Positions 8,895 to 19,463 of a stretch of DNA of 64,000 nucleotides are shown piece after piece. The stretch lies in the NCBI RefSeq assembly GCF_002732165.1, contig NZ_MRZO01000001.1, positions 653,363 to 717,362 on the forward strand, written 5' to 3'. Within the stretch, counting starts at the first letter, position 1. Each line of letters opens with the position of its first letter. The notes beneath the pieces were generated by a model. That model was not told the DNA's origin and ran no database searches. It was given only the letters and a program-made list of their open reading frames with translations. Made by a program: the position numbers and the translations under genes. Origin of the DNA: Staphylococcus xylosus (GTDB lineage Bacteria; Bacillota; Bacilli; Staphylococcales; Staphylococcaceae).

Positions 8895-10932
8895 AAAAAT
8901 CATAAGGAATATCTTTATCAGCAACAACCTTATCATCAACACGAACAGTAAAACCAGCCGTCTTACCTTTTTCAATTGTCATCGGTATCTTGATAGTCTT
9001 GTTTTCTTTAATCTTATAAGTCTGTGCTGCTGATGACCCTTGGTCATCTTTATCTCTAATATATACTTTCACTTCTTGACTTTTATCATCATCACCAGTA
9101 TATTGCACTTGGTATGTTTCAGTATATTCTTTCGTTGCAGTTTCTTCATCTTTAGAATCGTCTTTCTCTTTGTCTTTAGCGTCATCCTTAGGTTCTTCTT
9201 TAGTCTCTTCTTTACCTTTAGATACGACAAAGGATATCGTAGAACCTTCATCTACTTCCTCACCTTTTGGTGACTGGCTAATAACGTCATCTTTTTTGAC
9301 TTTATCATCATTTCTTTCTTCTGAAACTTCTACTTTAAAACCTTTAGATTCTAGGTCTTCTTTAGCAGCTTTAAAGGATTTATTTTCATAATCATCAACA
9401 TAAACTTGTTTGGTTCCTAGTGACTCAATTAATTCAATATTACTGTCATTAACTTTCACTTTATCACCAGGTGAAATGTTTTGTGATTCAATTAAACCTT
9501 TAGCTACATTTTGTTTGGTATAAGATTGTTTAACTTTAGTATCTTTTATACCTAAATCTTCCAGCTTACTGATTGCATCAGATTTTGACATACCATATAA
9601 ACTTGGCATTTCAGCTAATTGTGGTCCTTTAGACATCACAATATCAACTTTACTATTTTGCTCTAGTCGCTCGCCTTTTTCGGGCTTCGTTTTTATTATT
9701 TTATTTTCAGGGTATTTATCACTATACTCACGAGTAGTTTTACCCATTTGTAATTTATGTTCTTTTAAAATATGTTCGGCTTCTTTTTCAGTTTTCCCAG
9801 TTATATCTGGCGTTTCTAAATATTTGTTACCAAACATACCCATAGCCATAAAGCTAAACAGACCAAATAACAACAAAACAATAATTAAAGTATATAAAAA
9901 TTTCTTTTTCTTAGAACGTTTTTTTCTAGGAACTGCATAGATATGTTCTTCACTGGATTGAAATTGTTGTTGATTGACAATAGGTATTTGCATTGTCTCA
10001 CTAATGCTCTTCCCTTTGTCTTCTTCGCGTGTTTGATTAGCAATTTCTGATTTATTTATCGGTACTGTCTTAGTACTCGTGATAGAAGATTGATATCTGT
10101 CTTCTGATGCACGTTCATCTGACATAACAGTTTCTAAATCATTTTGCATTTCTCTTACTGATTGGTAACGCTCCATCTTGTCTTTTTCAGTTGCTTTTAG
10201 TACAACATTGCTTAAAGCTTGACGAATATCTGAACGTTCATCAGTTACATTAGGCATAGGATCTTGAATATGCTTTATAGCAATACTGACAGCTGTTTCT
10301 CCAGAAAATGGCGGTTTACCAATAAGCATTTCATATAATACAACACCCATTGAATAGATATCTGTGCCATTATCTGTAATATCTCCACGTGCTTGTTCTG
10401 GAGATAGATATTGGACAGTACCTAACACATGATTTGTTTCTGTCATTGTTGTTTCACTTAATGCTTTAGCTATACCAAAATCCAATATTTTTAATGTTTC
10501 ATCTTTATCCACTAAAATATTTTGCGGTTTAATATCTCTGTGCACAATTTTTGTATCATGAGCGTGTTTAATACCATTGATAATTTGATTTATAAAATTT
10601 AATATTGTGTCTATATCTAATGGATGATTCTTTTGAATGTATTCCGATAATGTTAAACCTTCAATATATTCCATAACTAAATAGAAGTTTTCATCATCTT
10701 CTGTAACATCAAAGACATTAACAATATTACTATGGGATAATTGCGTTAAATTATGTACTTCTCGCTCAAATCTTTTAATTGCTTCTTCTTTTTCACCTGG
10801 TGGAATTCTTATAGCTTTAATTGCAACACTTCGTTTGAGGATCGAGTCTTCAGCAAGATAGACTCTGCTCATTCCACCGCCACCAAGTTTTTTAGTTACT
10901 TTGTAACGTTCATTAATTATTTTGCCTATCAT
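8893..10932 (-). CDS. pknB: Serine/threonine protein kinase PknB (Stk1/PrkC) with PASTA domains
   Basis: Membrane kinase that senses cell-wall fragments or lipid II and controls wall metabolism, division and beta-lactam tolerance. The 679-residue protein has a kinase domain (about 1-270) with glycine loop GGGGMSRV (17-24), Lys39, HRDIKPQN (131-138) and DFG (151-153). Then come a linker with threonines, a basic patch, one membrane helix (about 345-367) and three extracellular PASTA repeats. An Asp/Glu/Lys-rich linker leads to a C-terminal beta domain ending YDF. It overlaps stp by 4 bp, the classic kinase-phosphatase couple. The stop lies inside an inverted repeat. Confidence 0.96.
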   Translation of the reverse strand: MIGKIINERYKVTKKLGGGGMSRVYLAEDSILKRSVAIKAIRIPPGEKEEAIKRFEREVHNLTQLSHSNIVNVFDVTEDDENFYLVMEYIEGLTLSEYIQKNHPLDIDTILNFINQIINGIKHAHDTKIVHRDIKPQNILVDKDETLKILDFGIAKALSETTMTETNHVLGTVQYLSPEQARGDITDNGTDIYSMGVVLYEMLIGKPPFSGETAVSIAIKHIQDPMPNVTDERSDIRQALSNVVLKATEKDKMERYQSVREMQNDLETVMSDERASEDRYQSSITSTKTVPINKSEIANQTREEDKGKSISETMQIPIVNQQQFQSSEEHIYAVPRKKRSKKKKFLYTLIIVLLLFGLFSFMAMGMFGNKYLETPDITGKTEKEAEHILKEHKLQMGKTTREYSDKYPENKIIKTKPEKGERLEQNSKVDIVMSKGPQLAEMPSLYGMSKSDAISKLEDLGIKDTKVKQSYTKQNVAKGLIESQNISPGDKVKVNDSNIELIESLGTKQVYVDDYENKSFKAAKEDLESKGFKVEVSEERNDDKVKKDDVISQSPKGEEVDEGSTISFVVSKGKEETKEEPKDDAKDKEKDDSKDEETATKEYTETYQVQYTGDDDKSQEVKVYIRDKDDQGSSAAQTYKIKENKTIKIPMTIEKGKTAGFTVRVDDKVVADKDIPYDF

Positions 10933-11672
10933 ACTTTATCACCTTCGACCTCAGCCAAAACTAAACTCACATTATCATTCGTACCTTCTGTTAATGCAAG
11001 TTCAATTAAATATTGACCTTGTGTTTCTAATTCGTTGTCTTGGAGCAATGCTTCTTGAATTTTATGATTACGTACAAAATCAGTTAAACCATCTGAATTC
11101 AACATGAGATAGTCATAAAACTTTGTCTTTTTCACAAAAATATCTGGTGTCACCAATCTATCTGTGCCCATTACTTTTGTAATGATATTACGTTGTGGAT
11201 GCGTATATGCTTCTTCAGCACTGATTTGTCCAATCATAACAAGGTGATTCACGAAAGAATGATCATTTGTAATTTGCTCAATCTCTCTACTATTGACTAA
11301 ATAGGCACGTGAATCTCCAATATTTGCAACGACCACATAATTATCAAATACTAAAGCACAAACACAAGTTGTACCCATACCTTGGTATTCTGGGTTTTCT
11401 ACTGATTTGTCATAGAGTTCACGGTTAATAGCTTTTAAAGTTGTTTTTAACCAAGTTTCAGCTTGATCTGCCTCGATTAAATTTTCTTCTTCAAATCTTT
11501 GCTGTAACTCTCTTGTTACGAACTGGCTAGCTACTTCACCTGCTAAATGACCTCCCATGCCATCACAAAGCACTAATAATTGTTGTTCTGTACGATTGTA
11601 AAAAACGCCACCAGCATCTTCGTTTTTATCACGATATTGTCCTGTGTCAGTAAAAAATTGTGCATTTAGCAT
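10929..11672 (-). CDS. stp: PP2C-type Ser/Thr phosphatase Stp (PrpC)
   Basis: Removes phosphate from PknB and its targets. The 247-residue PP2C/PPM protein shows the metal-binding motifs KNEDAG (16-21) and LCDGMGGHLAGE (35-46), the GDSRAYLV strand, and the late ASN-type motif GTNDNVS. These give the acidic residues for two manganese ions. It overlaps pknB by 4 bp and follows rlmN by 4 bp. Confidence 0.95.
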   Translation of the reverse strand: MLNAQFFTDTGQYRDKNEDAGGVFYNRTEQQLLVLCDGMGGHLAGEVASQFVTRELQQRFEEENLIEADQAETWLKTTLKAINRELYDKSVENPEYQGMGTTCVCALVFDNYVVVANIGDSRAYLVNSREIEQITNDHSFVNHLVMIGQISAEEAYTHPQRNIITKVMGTDRLVTPDIFVKKTKFYDYLMLNSDGLTDFVRNHKIQEALLQDNELETQGQYLIELALTEGTNDNVSLVLAEVEGDKV

Positions 11673-11676
11673 GTCT

Positions 11677-12771
11677 CTACCTCGTTTCTACTTTTCGTTC
11701 CTTAGCTCTTAGTTGTCCACATGCAGCATCGATATCTGCACCTTGTTCACGTCTAATTGTTGCATTGATACCTAATCGTTTTAACTCTTTTTCGAACTTA
11801 AAGATATCCTCTTTCGGAGTTTTAACGTAATTTCTTTCCGGTACGTGATTTACTGGAATTAAGTTAACATGACAATTTAATTTTTGTATTAAATGCGCAA
11901 GTTCCCTAGCGTGTTCTACTTGGTCATTTACACCGCCAAATAAACCATACTCAAATGTAATACGTCTGTTTGTTTTTTCTTGATAATAATTAATTGCTTC
12001 CATTAATTTTTCAACATTATAAGCTCTATTAATTGGCATCAATCGTGAACGAACTTCATCGTTTGCACCGTGCAAGCTAACTGCAAAGTTAATTTGAATA
12101 TCTTCATCAGCAAAATCATAAATACGTGGAATAATACCTGAAGTAGAAACTGTAATATGACGCGCACCGATATTTAAACCGTTATCGTCATTAACAATCT
12201 TCAAGAAATCCATCATTTCATCATAATTTTCAAATGGTTCGCCGATACCCATAATTACAATTTGAGATACACGTTCCTCTGTTTCGTCTAATGCCTTTTG
12301 TACTGTTAATACTTGTGAAACGATTTCGCCCGCTTCTAAGTTACGTTTTAAACCACCTAATGTAGAGGCACAGAACGTACAGCCAATACGACAGCCAACT
12401 TGTGTAGTTACACATACTGAATTTCCATATTCATGTCTCATCAATACTGTTTCAATCGTGTAACCATCTTGTAGTTCGAAAAGGAACTTAATTGTACCAT
12501 CTTTACTTTCTTGTTTAACCACTGTAGTCATTGTAGTCATAGTAAAACTGGCTTTTAAAACTTCACGTAATTCTTTTGATAGGTTTGACATCTCATCAAT
12601 ACTATCAACGCGTTTTTCATATAACCATTCAAAAATTTGTTTTGCTCTGAATTTTTGTTGACCATTACTAACTAACCATTCTTGCATCTCATCGTATCTT
12701 AGTGAATAAATTGATTGCTTTTCAAAATCGGGAAGAAATTTATTCTTTTTTTTCTTTTCTGTAGTTATCAT
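11677..12771 (-). CDS. rlmN: 23S rRNA (adenine(2503)-C(2))-methyltransferase RlmN
   Basis: Radical-SAM enzyme that methylates C2 of A2503 in 23S rRNA and also A37 of some tRNAs. The 364-residue length is normal. The cluster motif CRIGCTFC has Cys127, Cys131 and Cys134; the second reactive cysteine lies near residue 351 in the C-terminal [17 protein letters not shown] and [10 protein letters not shown] are also present. It sits 3 bp after rsmB and 4 bp before stp in one dense operon. Confidence 0.96.
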   Translation of the reverse strand: MITTEKKKKNKFLPDFEKQSIYSLRYDEMQEWLVSNGQQKFRAKQIFEWLYEKRVDSIDEMSNLSKELREVLKASFTMTTMTTVVKQESKDGTIKFLFELQDGYTIETVLMRHEYGNSVCVTTQVGCRIGCTFCASTLGGLKRNLEAGEIVSQVLTVQKALDETEERVSQIVIMGIGEPFENYDEMMDFLKIVNDDNGLNIGARHITVSTSGIIPRIYDFADEDIQINFAVSLHGANDEVRSRLMPINRAYNVEKLMEAINYYQEKTNRRITFEYGLFGGVNDQVEHARELAHLIQKLNCHVNLIPVNHVPERNYVKTPKEDIFKFEKELKRLGINATIRREQGADIDAACGQLRAKERKVETR

Positions 12772-12774
12772 TTA

Positions 12775-14088
12775 TTACGTTTCCTTTCTTTTTATCCTAG
12801 TAATGAAAAAGCCATCAGAGTTAAAATCTTGAGGTAGAACTTGCATTGTCTTCACTTTTTCTCCAGTTATTGGGTGTTCAAAAGCATCGAATTCAAAATC
12901 GTTATTCGCTTTTAAGAACGTATATATTACGTTTTCATTTTCCATTTGTTCAATCGTACAAGTTGAATAAATAATTGTGCCACCTGGTTTCACGCTATCT
13001 TTTACATTATTCAAAATTTCTAATTGAATTTCAACTAATGACTGAATTGAATGTTGTGATTGCTCGTATTTAATTTCAGGCTTGTGTCTTAACACACCTA
13101 ACCCGCTACATGGTGCATCAACTAAAATCTTATCATACACTTTATCATATTTTTCAGTTGCATCGTGTTCAAAAGCAGAAATGTTAGATAAACGTAATTT
13201 TTTAATATTGAAATCAATTAAATCAATTTTGTGTTCATGAATATCAGTCGCATCAACATGACCTGTACCGTTTAATATTTCAGCTATATGACAAGCTTTG
13301 CCACCTGGTGCACTACATGCATCAAGTACTTTATCGCCTTCTGTTAATGACATAATTTCACCGACGAACATCGAACTTTTATCCTGAATTGACACGAGTC
13401 CATCTTTAAATAGTCTTGATTCAATAATTGGCTTACCACTAATATGCAGACATGTATCAATTTCTTTATCTAGTTCTACAATATAATCATCATCTGTTAA
13501 TCTTCTTATTGCTTCATCAACAGTAATTCTCGTTAGATTTACTCGCACAGTAGTTGATACTTTATCTAAGAAAGATTGCGCAATCTCTTCTGTCTTTTCT
13601 AAGCCAAGATGTGTAACCCAGTGATCGACTAACCATTTAGGCAAGCTGTATTTAATAGCAATTCTCTTCTTGTCATCTGTAATTTCCGTAAAGTCTGGCA
13701 ATTCACTACGCATCATGTTTCTTAAAATACCATTAACTACGTTTCCATTATGTGGTCCACCTTTATATTTAGCGATTTCTACCGCTTCATGGATGATAGC
13801 ATGTTCAGGAATTTTATCTAAATAAGCATATTGGTAAATACTCATCCAAAGTAGTTGTCTAACCCAACCTTTAAGTTTTGTCTGTACAAATGGTTTTAAT
13901 AAATAATCTAATGTATATTTTCTTTTCAATGTGCCATATACAAGTTCTGTAAACAAACTTTTGTCTGCTCTGTTTAATTCATTATTTGATAATACTTCGT
14001 TAATAATAATATTACTGTAAGCTTTATCATTTATAATATCTTGGATTGTTTCAAATGCTAATAATCTTACATTTGTATCGATTGTCAT
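12775..14088 (-). CDS. rsmB: 16S rRNA (cytosine(967)-C(5))-methyltransferase RsmB
   Basis: Methylates C967 of 16S rRNA. The 437-residue protein has an N-terminal NusB-like domain (about 1-140) and a C-terminal Rossmann methyltransferase with the SAM motif [17 protein letters not shown], the [15 protein letters not shown] motif and the [11 protein letters not shown] motif. Both cysteines of the m5C mechanism are therefore present. It overlaps fmt by 4 bp. Confidence 0.95.
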   Translation of the reverse strand: MTIDTNVRLLAFETIQDIINDKAYSNIIINEVLSNNELNRADKSLFTELVYGTLKRKYTLDYLLKPFVQTKLKGWVRQLLWMSIYQYAYLDKIPEHAIIHEAVEIAKYKGGPHNGNVVNGILRNMMRSELPDFTEITDDKKRIAIKYSLPKWLVDHWVTHLGLEKTEEIAQSFLDKVSTTVRVNLTRITVDEAIRRLTDDDYIVELDKEIDTCLHISGKPIIESRLFKDGLVSIQDKSSMFVGEIMSLTEGDKVLDACSAPGGKACHIAEILNGTGHVDATDIHEHKIDLIDFNIKKLRLSNISAFEHDATEKYDKVYDKILVDAPCSGLGVLRHKPEIKYEQSQHSIQSLVEIQLEILNNVKDSVKPGGTIIYSTCTIEQMENENVIYTFLKANNDFEFDAFEHPITGEKVKTMQVLPQDFNSDGFFITRIKRKET

Positions 14089-15023
14089 GATAGTACCTTC
14101 CCAACAAGCGCAGTTTGTACTCCGCTTAAATAGTTTGCAGCTAACATACGTTTTTTACCTGCAACTTGTATATCTGTTAATGCGATAGCATCGTTAGAAC
14201 CTGTAGCAACAATAATTGCTTTTTTCGTTGTTTCTATAATTGTTCCGGGTTCACCTGTCTTACCCTGTTCAATACGACTAGCATATATTTTTAAGTTACC
14301 ATCGTCCATTTCTGTATATGCGACTGGCCAAGGCGAAAGACCTCTTATATGATTGTATATTGATTCGGCTGACTGAGACCAATCTATTTTTTCTTGATCA
14401 CGGCTAATGTTTGATGCAAATGTTGCTTCGTCTTCATTTTGTTCTATGCGTTGATTTGTTCCATTTATAATTGAAGGCAATGTCTCTTTTAATAAATCTG
14501 CACCCAAGAAACTTAATTTATCATGCATTGAGCCAACATCATCTTGCTCTGTTATTGCAATTGCACGTTGAGAGATGATATCTCCTGCATCTAATTTTTT
14601 AACCATATACATGATAGAAATACCTGTTTCTTTTTGACCATCTATAATTGCTTGATGTATTGGTGCTCCACCTCTGTATTTTGGTAATAATGACGCATGT
14701 ACATTGATTGCTCCTAACTTAGGAGCATTTAATAATGATTCCGGTAAAATTTGACCGAAAGCTGCTGTGACAATTAAATCTGCATCTAAAGCAATAAGTT
14801 TTTCTAAATCTTCTGATTGAGCTAATTTTTCTGGTTGATACACCGGTAATCCATGTTTTGTCGCCACTTCTTTAACAGGCGGTGGTGTTAATGTTCTCTT
14901 TCTACCTACTGGTCTATCTGGTTGTGTTACAACAGCAATCACATTATGTTCAGCAATTAACATTTCTAATACTTTTGTTGAAAAATCAGGTGTTCCCATA
15001 AAGATAATTTTACTCATTGTCAA
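14085..15023 (-). CDS. fmt: Methionyl-tRNA formyltransferase
   Basis: Formylates initiator Met-tRNA using 10-formyl-tetrahydrofolate. The 312-residue protein has the catalytic Asn-His region [20 protein letters not shown] and the C-terminal OB-like tRNA-binding domain (about 205-312). The fmt start overlaps the deformylase-like gene by 14 bp and its end overlaps rsmB by 4 bp, so all three are coupled. Confidence 0.96.
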   Translation of the reverse strand: MTMSKIIFMGTPDFSTKVLEMLIAEHNVIAVVTQPDRPVGRKRTLTPPPVKEVATKHGLPVYQPEKLAQSEDLEKLIALDADLIVTAAFGQILPESLLNAPKLGAINVHASLLPKYRGGAPIHQAIIDGQKETGISIMYMVKKLDAGDIISQRAIAITEQDDVGSMHDKLSFLGADLLKETLPSIINGTNQRIEQNEDEATFASNISRDQEKIDWSQSAESIYNHIRGLSPWPVAYTEMDDGNLKIYASRIEQGKTGEPGTIIETTKKAIIVATGSNDAIALTDIQVAGKKRMLAANYLSGVQTALVGKVLS

Positions 15024-15498
15024 AATACGCCTCCATCTCAGCTTCGTCTAAAATACGCTCTGCACGTTCTGTAAATAATATGCCATCAAAATGATCAATC
15101 ATATGTAAAATCATTCTAGCAATATCATCGTATGCTGTCATTTCTACTTCATTACCCTGCTTATCATTGCTTTTAACCACAATCATTTTACTTCTAGTTA
15201 CTTCAGCGAATACATCGGGCATACTAATAGAACCTTCTAAATCTGTCACTTCTTCTTCAGATTCACTTACTAATTGAGGATTAATCAGTTGTAACAAACC
15301 ATCTATCTCCATATCTATAATAGCTACTTTTTGTTCAATACCTATTTGGGGTGCACAAATTGCAGATGCTTCAACATCATACATCGTATCTTCTAAATCT
15401 AACAACAGTTGTTCTAATCGTTTATCAAATTGAGTTACGCTTGGTATTGTCTTTTTAAGTATTGGGTGTTTGCTTGTTACAAGCTGCTTAATTGTCAT
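15010..15498 (-). CDS. Peptide deformylase-like protein lacking catalytic residues
   Basis: A 162-residue polypeptide deformylase homologue in the usual def position before fmt. All three family motifs can be located but are altered. Motif 1 reads [10 protein letters not shown] (44-53) instead of GxGLAAPQIG. Motif 2 reads EGSISMP (88-94) with Ser90 where the metal-binding Cys should be. Motif 3 reads HMIDH (132-136) where HExxH is required, with Met133 in place of the catalytic Glu. Active deformylation is therefore unlikely. I recall that S. aureus carries an inactive def homologue beside a functional one elsewhere. It appears to be maintained as an intact reading frame. Confidence 0.88.
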   Translation of the reverse strand: MTIKQLVTSKHPILKKTIPSVTQFDKRLEQLLLDLEDTMYDVEASAICAPQIGIEQKVAIIDMEIDGLLQLINPQLVSESEEEVTDLEGSISMPDVFAEVTRSKMIVVKSNDKQGNEVEMTAYDDIARMILHMIDHFDGILFTERAERILDEAEMEAYFDNE

Positions 15499-15665
15499 AG
15501 TTATATCTCCTCATAAAAATTCATCATATCATTATAACTTATTTTAATGGAAATTGCATCATACATTCAAATTTATGATTTTAATATATCGCGTAAATTT
15601 GTATTGTTGTATCCCTTTTCAACGCGAGCGTTAAGTTATTTGTCCTTATTATTTTTTTATAAAAA

Positions 15666-15703
15666 AGGAATGATTTTATCACAATTCGATAAATTCATTC
15701 CAT
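15666..15703 (-). terminator. Terminator downstream of the 15745-16434 acetyltransferase
   Basis: On the minus strand GGAATGAATTTATC pairs imperfectly with GATAAAATCATTCC, followed by TTTTTT. It lies about 40 bp after the acetyltransferase stop and upstream of the deformylase-like gene. Confidence 0.75.
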
Positions 15704-15744
15704 AAAAATTGACTGCTTTTCATATTTTATATTAAAGATTAATA

Positions 15745-16434
15745 TTAGATAGATAAGCGATGAATTTGATTACCTAATTCATCGAAATTCTTCTCATCTA
15801 ACCACTTTTCATATTGTTGCTTATATTTAGGCCATTCGCTATCAATGATAGATAACCAACAGGTGTCTCGATTACGTGCTTTATAAACTTTATGATTTCG
15901 AAAGACACCTTCGTATTTAAAGCCTAAACGTTTTGCAGCTTTAATAGAAGGTTTATTAAGTGCATCGCATTTCCATTCATATCTTCTATAGCCTAGCGTT
16001 TCGAAAACATACCTAGCTAGTAAAAATTGAACCTCAGTTGCAATACGTGTTCGTTTTAAAATATTAGCATAATGAATATGACCAACTTCGATGGAGCCAT
16101 TTGACTGATCTATTCTAAGCAAAGCAATGATACCCACTGCTTGTTCTGTTTGTTTATCGATAATAGCAAAAAAATACGGATCTTTAGTTTCAAATTTTTT
16201 ATTTAGGTACACTTGAAATGCTTCTAAATCTTTAGGTTGCTCATCTGGCAAATAAGTCCAATTAGGTAAATCCTCAACCGTACCAAAATGAGCATATAAG
16301 CCTTCACCATGTTTTGGTTTCAACTTTTCTAAACGACAATATCGCCCTTCTATAGATAACGCATTCGGCAAAATAGGTACTTGAAAACCAACTACTTTCT
16401 TACCAATAGGTTGATTGAATTCGTTATACTCCAT
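15745..16434 (-). CDS. GNAT family N-acetyltransferase (RimJ/RimL-like)
   Basis: A 229-residue protein of the GNAT_3/RimL type, recognisable from RYCRLEKLKPKHGEGLYAHF near the N-terminus, VGIIALLRIDQSNGSIEVGH and the acetyl-CoA-side segment YEWKCDALNKPSIKAAKRLG, typical of this subgroup. Homologues act on ribosomal proteins or small molecules; the substrate here cannot be told. It stands alone on the minus strand with its own terminator. Confidence 0.85.
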   Translation of the reverse strand: MEYNEFNQPIGKKVVGFQVPILPNALSIEGRYCRLEKLKPKHGEGLYAHFGTVEDLPNWTYLPDEQPKDLEAFQVYLNKKFETKDPYFFAIIDKQTEQAVGIIALLRIDQSNGSIEVGHIHYANILKRTRIATEVQFLLARYVFETLGYRRYEWKCDALNKPSIKAAKRLGFKYEGVFRNHKVYKARNRDTCWLSIIDSEWPKYKQQYEKWLDEKNFDELGNQIHRLSI

Positions 16435-16515
16435 ATGTATTTGCCCCCTCGATTCTCAGTATCCTTAAATAGTTATGTGACTGTATCCTATTTATAACTA
16501 TATAATTTTGTTTAT

Positions 16516-16710
16516 CTAATATACATCCTCTGAAGTTGTATTAAAAAATTCTGCTAATATTTGCGCATCTTGATGATTTAATTTCGTTTTTTTCTCCTCT
16601 ATCAATTCAATCATTTCAGGACTAAGTGACGTATTATATAATGATGTAATACGATTTGATAATTCCACTACGCTTAAGCCAACCGCTTCTCTATTGCTAA
16701 GCAAACTCAT
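16516..16710 (-). CDS. Small helix-rich (HTH/Cro-like) hypothetical protein
   Basis: I place the start at the ATG at 16710, giving 64 residues starting MSLLSNREAVG, because AAAGGAG lies 7 bp upstream; an in-frame upstream start would add 15 residues without a good ribosome site. The sequence (LSVVELSNRITSLYNTSLSP...NHQDAQILAEFFNTTSEDVY) has the rhythm of a small Xre/Cro-like helix-turn-helix. The end resembles the last helix of such domains. Function unknown. It lies 82 bp upstream of the acetyltransferase on the same strand and may be co-transcribed with it. Confidence 0.75.
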   Translation of the reverse strand: MSLLSNREAVGLSVVELSNRITSLYNTSLSPEMIELIEEKKTKLNHQDAQILAEFFNTTSEDVY

Positions 16711-17053
16711 AAGCACAACTCCTTTAACATCAATTTTAAAAACCAACTTCAACATTAGAAAATATACTTTACTTCTTTTTTACTACAAGCTTATATCAAC
16801 TTGCCTACAATTTAAGTAGTACTCCTTACTCTTTAATATAACTTCATTTATCATTAAATGCAAAGTTAAAATTGATTATTTTTTGTAAATATTATTAAAT
16901 TATATATTTCTTATGTTTTTTATAAATATTTTAATGTTTTAGACCGAATTATACAAAAAAACAAGTAGCATGTGGATATTTTATCCAAACTAGCTACTTG
17001 TCTAATTGATTATCTACTTTAAGCATTACATTATTTTTCAGGTTTAAATAAAA
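16711..17053. other. Intergenic region downstream of priA
   Basis: 343 bp of very AT-rich sequence with no gene seen. It contains the priA terminator hairpin (16953-17003) and, presumably, the promoter of the 64-residue gene. Confidence 0.55.
16953..17003 (-). terminator. Terminator downstream of priA
   Basis: On the minus strand GACAAGTAGCTAGTTTGGAT pairs with ATCCACATGCTACTTGT over a short AAAAT loop with bulges, followed by TTTTTTT. It is about 50 bp after the priA stop. Confidence 0.8.
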
Positions 17054-19462
17054 TCACATCATCATTTGTGGATTTATGTCTATCTTTAAAGATAGTTTTT
17101 CTTTTAAGTATTGATCATGATAATAATCATCTAAGTATTTTAGTGCCTCATGTAATGCAGGTTCACTTTTATATTTCACTAAAATTTGAAAACGGTATTC
17201 ATTGTTGATACGAGATAATGCTGCTGGCGATGGGCCAAGTACTAATGCTTTATCCGTTAAATGTTGTAACAAAATTTTATGAATATGTTTCGATGCTTCC
17301 ATAACTTTTTTCATCTCTTTATGAGCAATCGTGAAGTTGATTAAAAAGAAATAGGGAGGATATTTACCCATTTTACGATAATTCATTTCCTTATTAAAAA
17401 AAGCTGTATAATCGTTAGCTTGAACATCTTTAATAGCATAGTGTTCTGGATTATATGTCTGAATGATAACTTCCCCTTCTTTTTCATGTCTACCAGCTCG
17501 ACCAGAAACTTGAGTTAATAACTGATACGTTCTTTCACTAGCTCTAAAATCCGGAAGATTTAACATGGTATCAGCATTTAAAACGCCTACTAGTGTAATA
17601 TTAGGGAAATCTAAGCCTTTTGCAATCATTTGTGTGCCTAGTAAAATATCTCCTTTACCTGCTCCAAAATCATCTAAAAGTTTTTCATGTGCGCCTTTTC
17701 TTGAAGTTGTATCCACATCCATACGTATAATACGTGCCTCTTGGAACGCCTCTTGTAATAATTCTTCTACTCGTTGTGTTCCTGTACCTACTTGTCGAAT
17801 ATGCTCACTTTCACAGTTCGGACATTTATTGGGGGGCACTTCTTGATGTCCACAGTAATGACATTTGAGTTGATCTGTTGATTTATGATAAGTAAGAGAG
17901 ATATCACAGTTTGGACATTGAGGTACATGACCACAATCCCTACATAACATAAACGAAGCATATCCCCGTCGATTTAGAAACAATACGATTTGTTCTTTTT
18001 TATCTAATCTTTGTTGTATAGCTTTACGTAATTGTTCTGAAAACATTGACCGATTACCTGAACTAAGTTCAGTTCTCATATCGACAATTTCAATTTCTGG
18101 CAATGCTTGTTGATTGACTCTATTGGGTAGTGACAACAATTCATAGACGCCTTTTTCTGCTCTCGCGTATGTTTCAAGACTTGGTGTCGCACTCCCTAAA
18201 ATTAATGGACATTGATGATATTGACTTCGCCATTGAGCTATATCTCTAGCCTGATACCTAGGGTAATCTTCTTGTTTATATGAAGACTCATGTTCTTCAT
18301 CAATTATAATCATCCCTAAGTTTTTAAATGGCGCGAAAACACTTGACCTTGCACCTACACTTACACTCGCTTTACCATCTCTTATTTTCTGCCATTCATC
18401 ATAGCGCTCACCTTTGGACAAACCGGAATGTAACACCGCTACTTCGTCACCGAATCTCCTTTTAAACCTTAAAACCATTTGAGGTGTCAAAGCAATTTCT
18501 GGCACTAACATCATCGCTTGTCTTCCTGATTTCAAAACTTCTTCAATCGTTTGTAGATAAACTTCTGTCTTTCCTGATCCAGTGACACCATGAAGTAAAT
18601 AAGTACGTTGTCGATGCGCTTGAATACTTTCAAGTATAGATTTATAAGCCTCTTGTTGGTCATAAGTAAGTTGTTGTTTTTGATCTTGTTCAAAAACGCG
18701 TGTTTCAAATGGATCACGTTCAACAATGGCATCATACTTTTCTACAAAACCTTTACGCATTAAAGTATCAATACTTGATTTAGAAAAACCCATCTCTTCT
18801 AAATCTTTTAATAGTACCGTATGATGACGCTCATCTAACAAATAGGCATAGAGCTCGTACTGTTTTTTAGATTTTTCCAATGAATTTAAGATGCTATCAT
18901 AGTCGAAGCCTTCAATTATACTTACGGCACGTTGTTTCTTTTTACTAACATTTTGAGATAAAAGTGTCATTTCCGATACTATACCTTGCTTGAGTAATGG
19001 TACGATTTGGCCTAAGTCATCATTATATTGAGCTTCTTTATAAGGATACTGGCCATCCTTATCAAACTTAACTTTAAGTTCTTCTGGAACTGCGTCAACA
19101 TCTACAATTGAAAATACTTTTGTGTATTTTGCCTTTATAGCACTTGGCAACATTACCTCTAACATTGAAATCCGTTTAGTTACGAAGTAATTATTATACC
19201 ATTCAGTTAATTGGATGAGTTCTTCTGTTAATTCTGGTTTGATATCTTGTATTTCTTTAATTTCTTTTAATTTTGCGATATCTATATTGTCATCAGGTTT
19301 ATCCGTGACTTGCATAACATAACCTTGAATGGTTCTTGGACCAAATGGAACAATAACTCGCATACCTACCTGAACCATTGACTGTAATTTCGAAGGAATT
19401 ATATAGTCAAATGTGAAATCAACGCTCTTGGAAGGTATATCAACAATTACCTTAGCTATCAT
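17054..19462 (-). CDS. priA: Primosomal replication restart helicase PriA
   Basis: Restarts stalled replication forks by recognising fork structures and loading the replisome. The 802-residue length is full for Firmicutes. An N-terminal DNA-binding region is followed by Walker A GVTGSGKTEVYL, the DEEH box, and a zinc region with eight cysteines in CRDCGH, CPNCDI, CHYCGH and CPNCES pairs. The helicase C motifs VGTGTQRVEE and QMIAKGLDFPNI follow. It starts 1 bp after coaBC and ends at a clear terminator. Confidence 0.96.
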   Translation of the reverse strand: MIAKVIVDIPSKSVDFTFDYIIPSKLQSMVQVGMRVIVPFGPRTIQGYVMQVTDKPDDNIDIAKLKEIKEIQDIKPELTEELIQLTEWYNNYFVTKRISMLEVMLPSAIKAKYTKVFSIVDVDAVPEELKVKFDKDGQYPYKEAQYNDDLGQIVPLLKQGIVSEMTLLSQNVSKKKQRAVSIIEGFDYDSILNSLEKSKKQYELYAYLLDERHHTVLLKDLEEMGFSKSSIDTLMRKGFVEKYDAIVERDPFETRVFEQDQKQQLTYDQQEAYKSILESIQAHRQRTYLLHGVTGSGKTEVYLQTIEEVLKSGRQAMMLVPEIALTPQMVLRFKRRFGDEVAVLHSGLSKGERYDEWQKIRDGKASVSVGARSSVFAPFKNLGMIIIDEEHESSYKQEDYPRYQARDIAQWRSQYHQCPLILGSATPSLETYARAEKGVYELLSLPNRVNQQALPEIEIVDMRTELSSGNRSMFSEQLRKAIQQRLDKKEQIVLFLNRRGYASFMLCRDCGHVPQCPNCDISLTYHKSTDQLKCHYCGHQEVPPNKCPNCESEHIRQVGTGTQRVEELLQEAFQEARIIRMDVDTTSRKGAHEKLLDDFGAGKGDILLGTQMIAKGLDFPNITLVGVLNADTMLNLPDFRASERTYQLLTQVSGRAGRHEKEGEVIIQTYNPEHYAIKDVQANDYTAFFNKEMNYRKMGKYPPYFFLINFTIAHKEMKKVMEASKHIHKILLQHLTDKALVLGPSPAALSRINNEYRFQILVKYKSEPALHEALKYLDDYYHDQYLKEKLSLKIDINPQMMM

Positions 19463-19463
19463 A

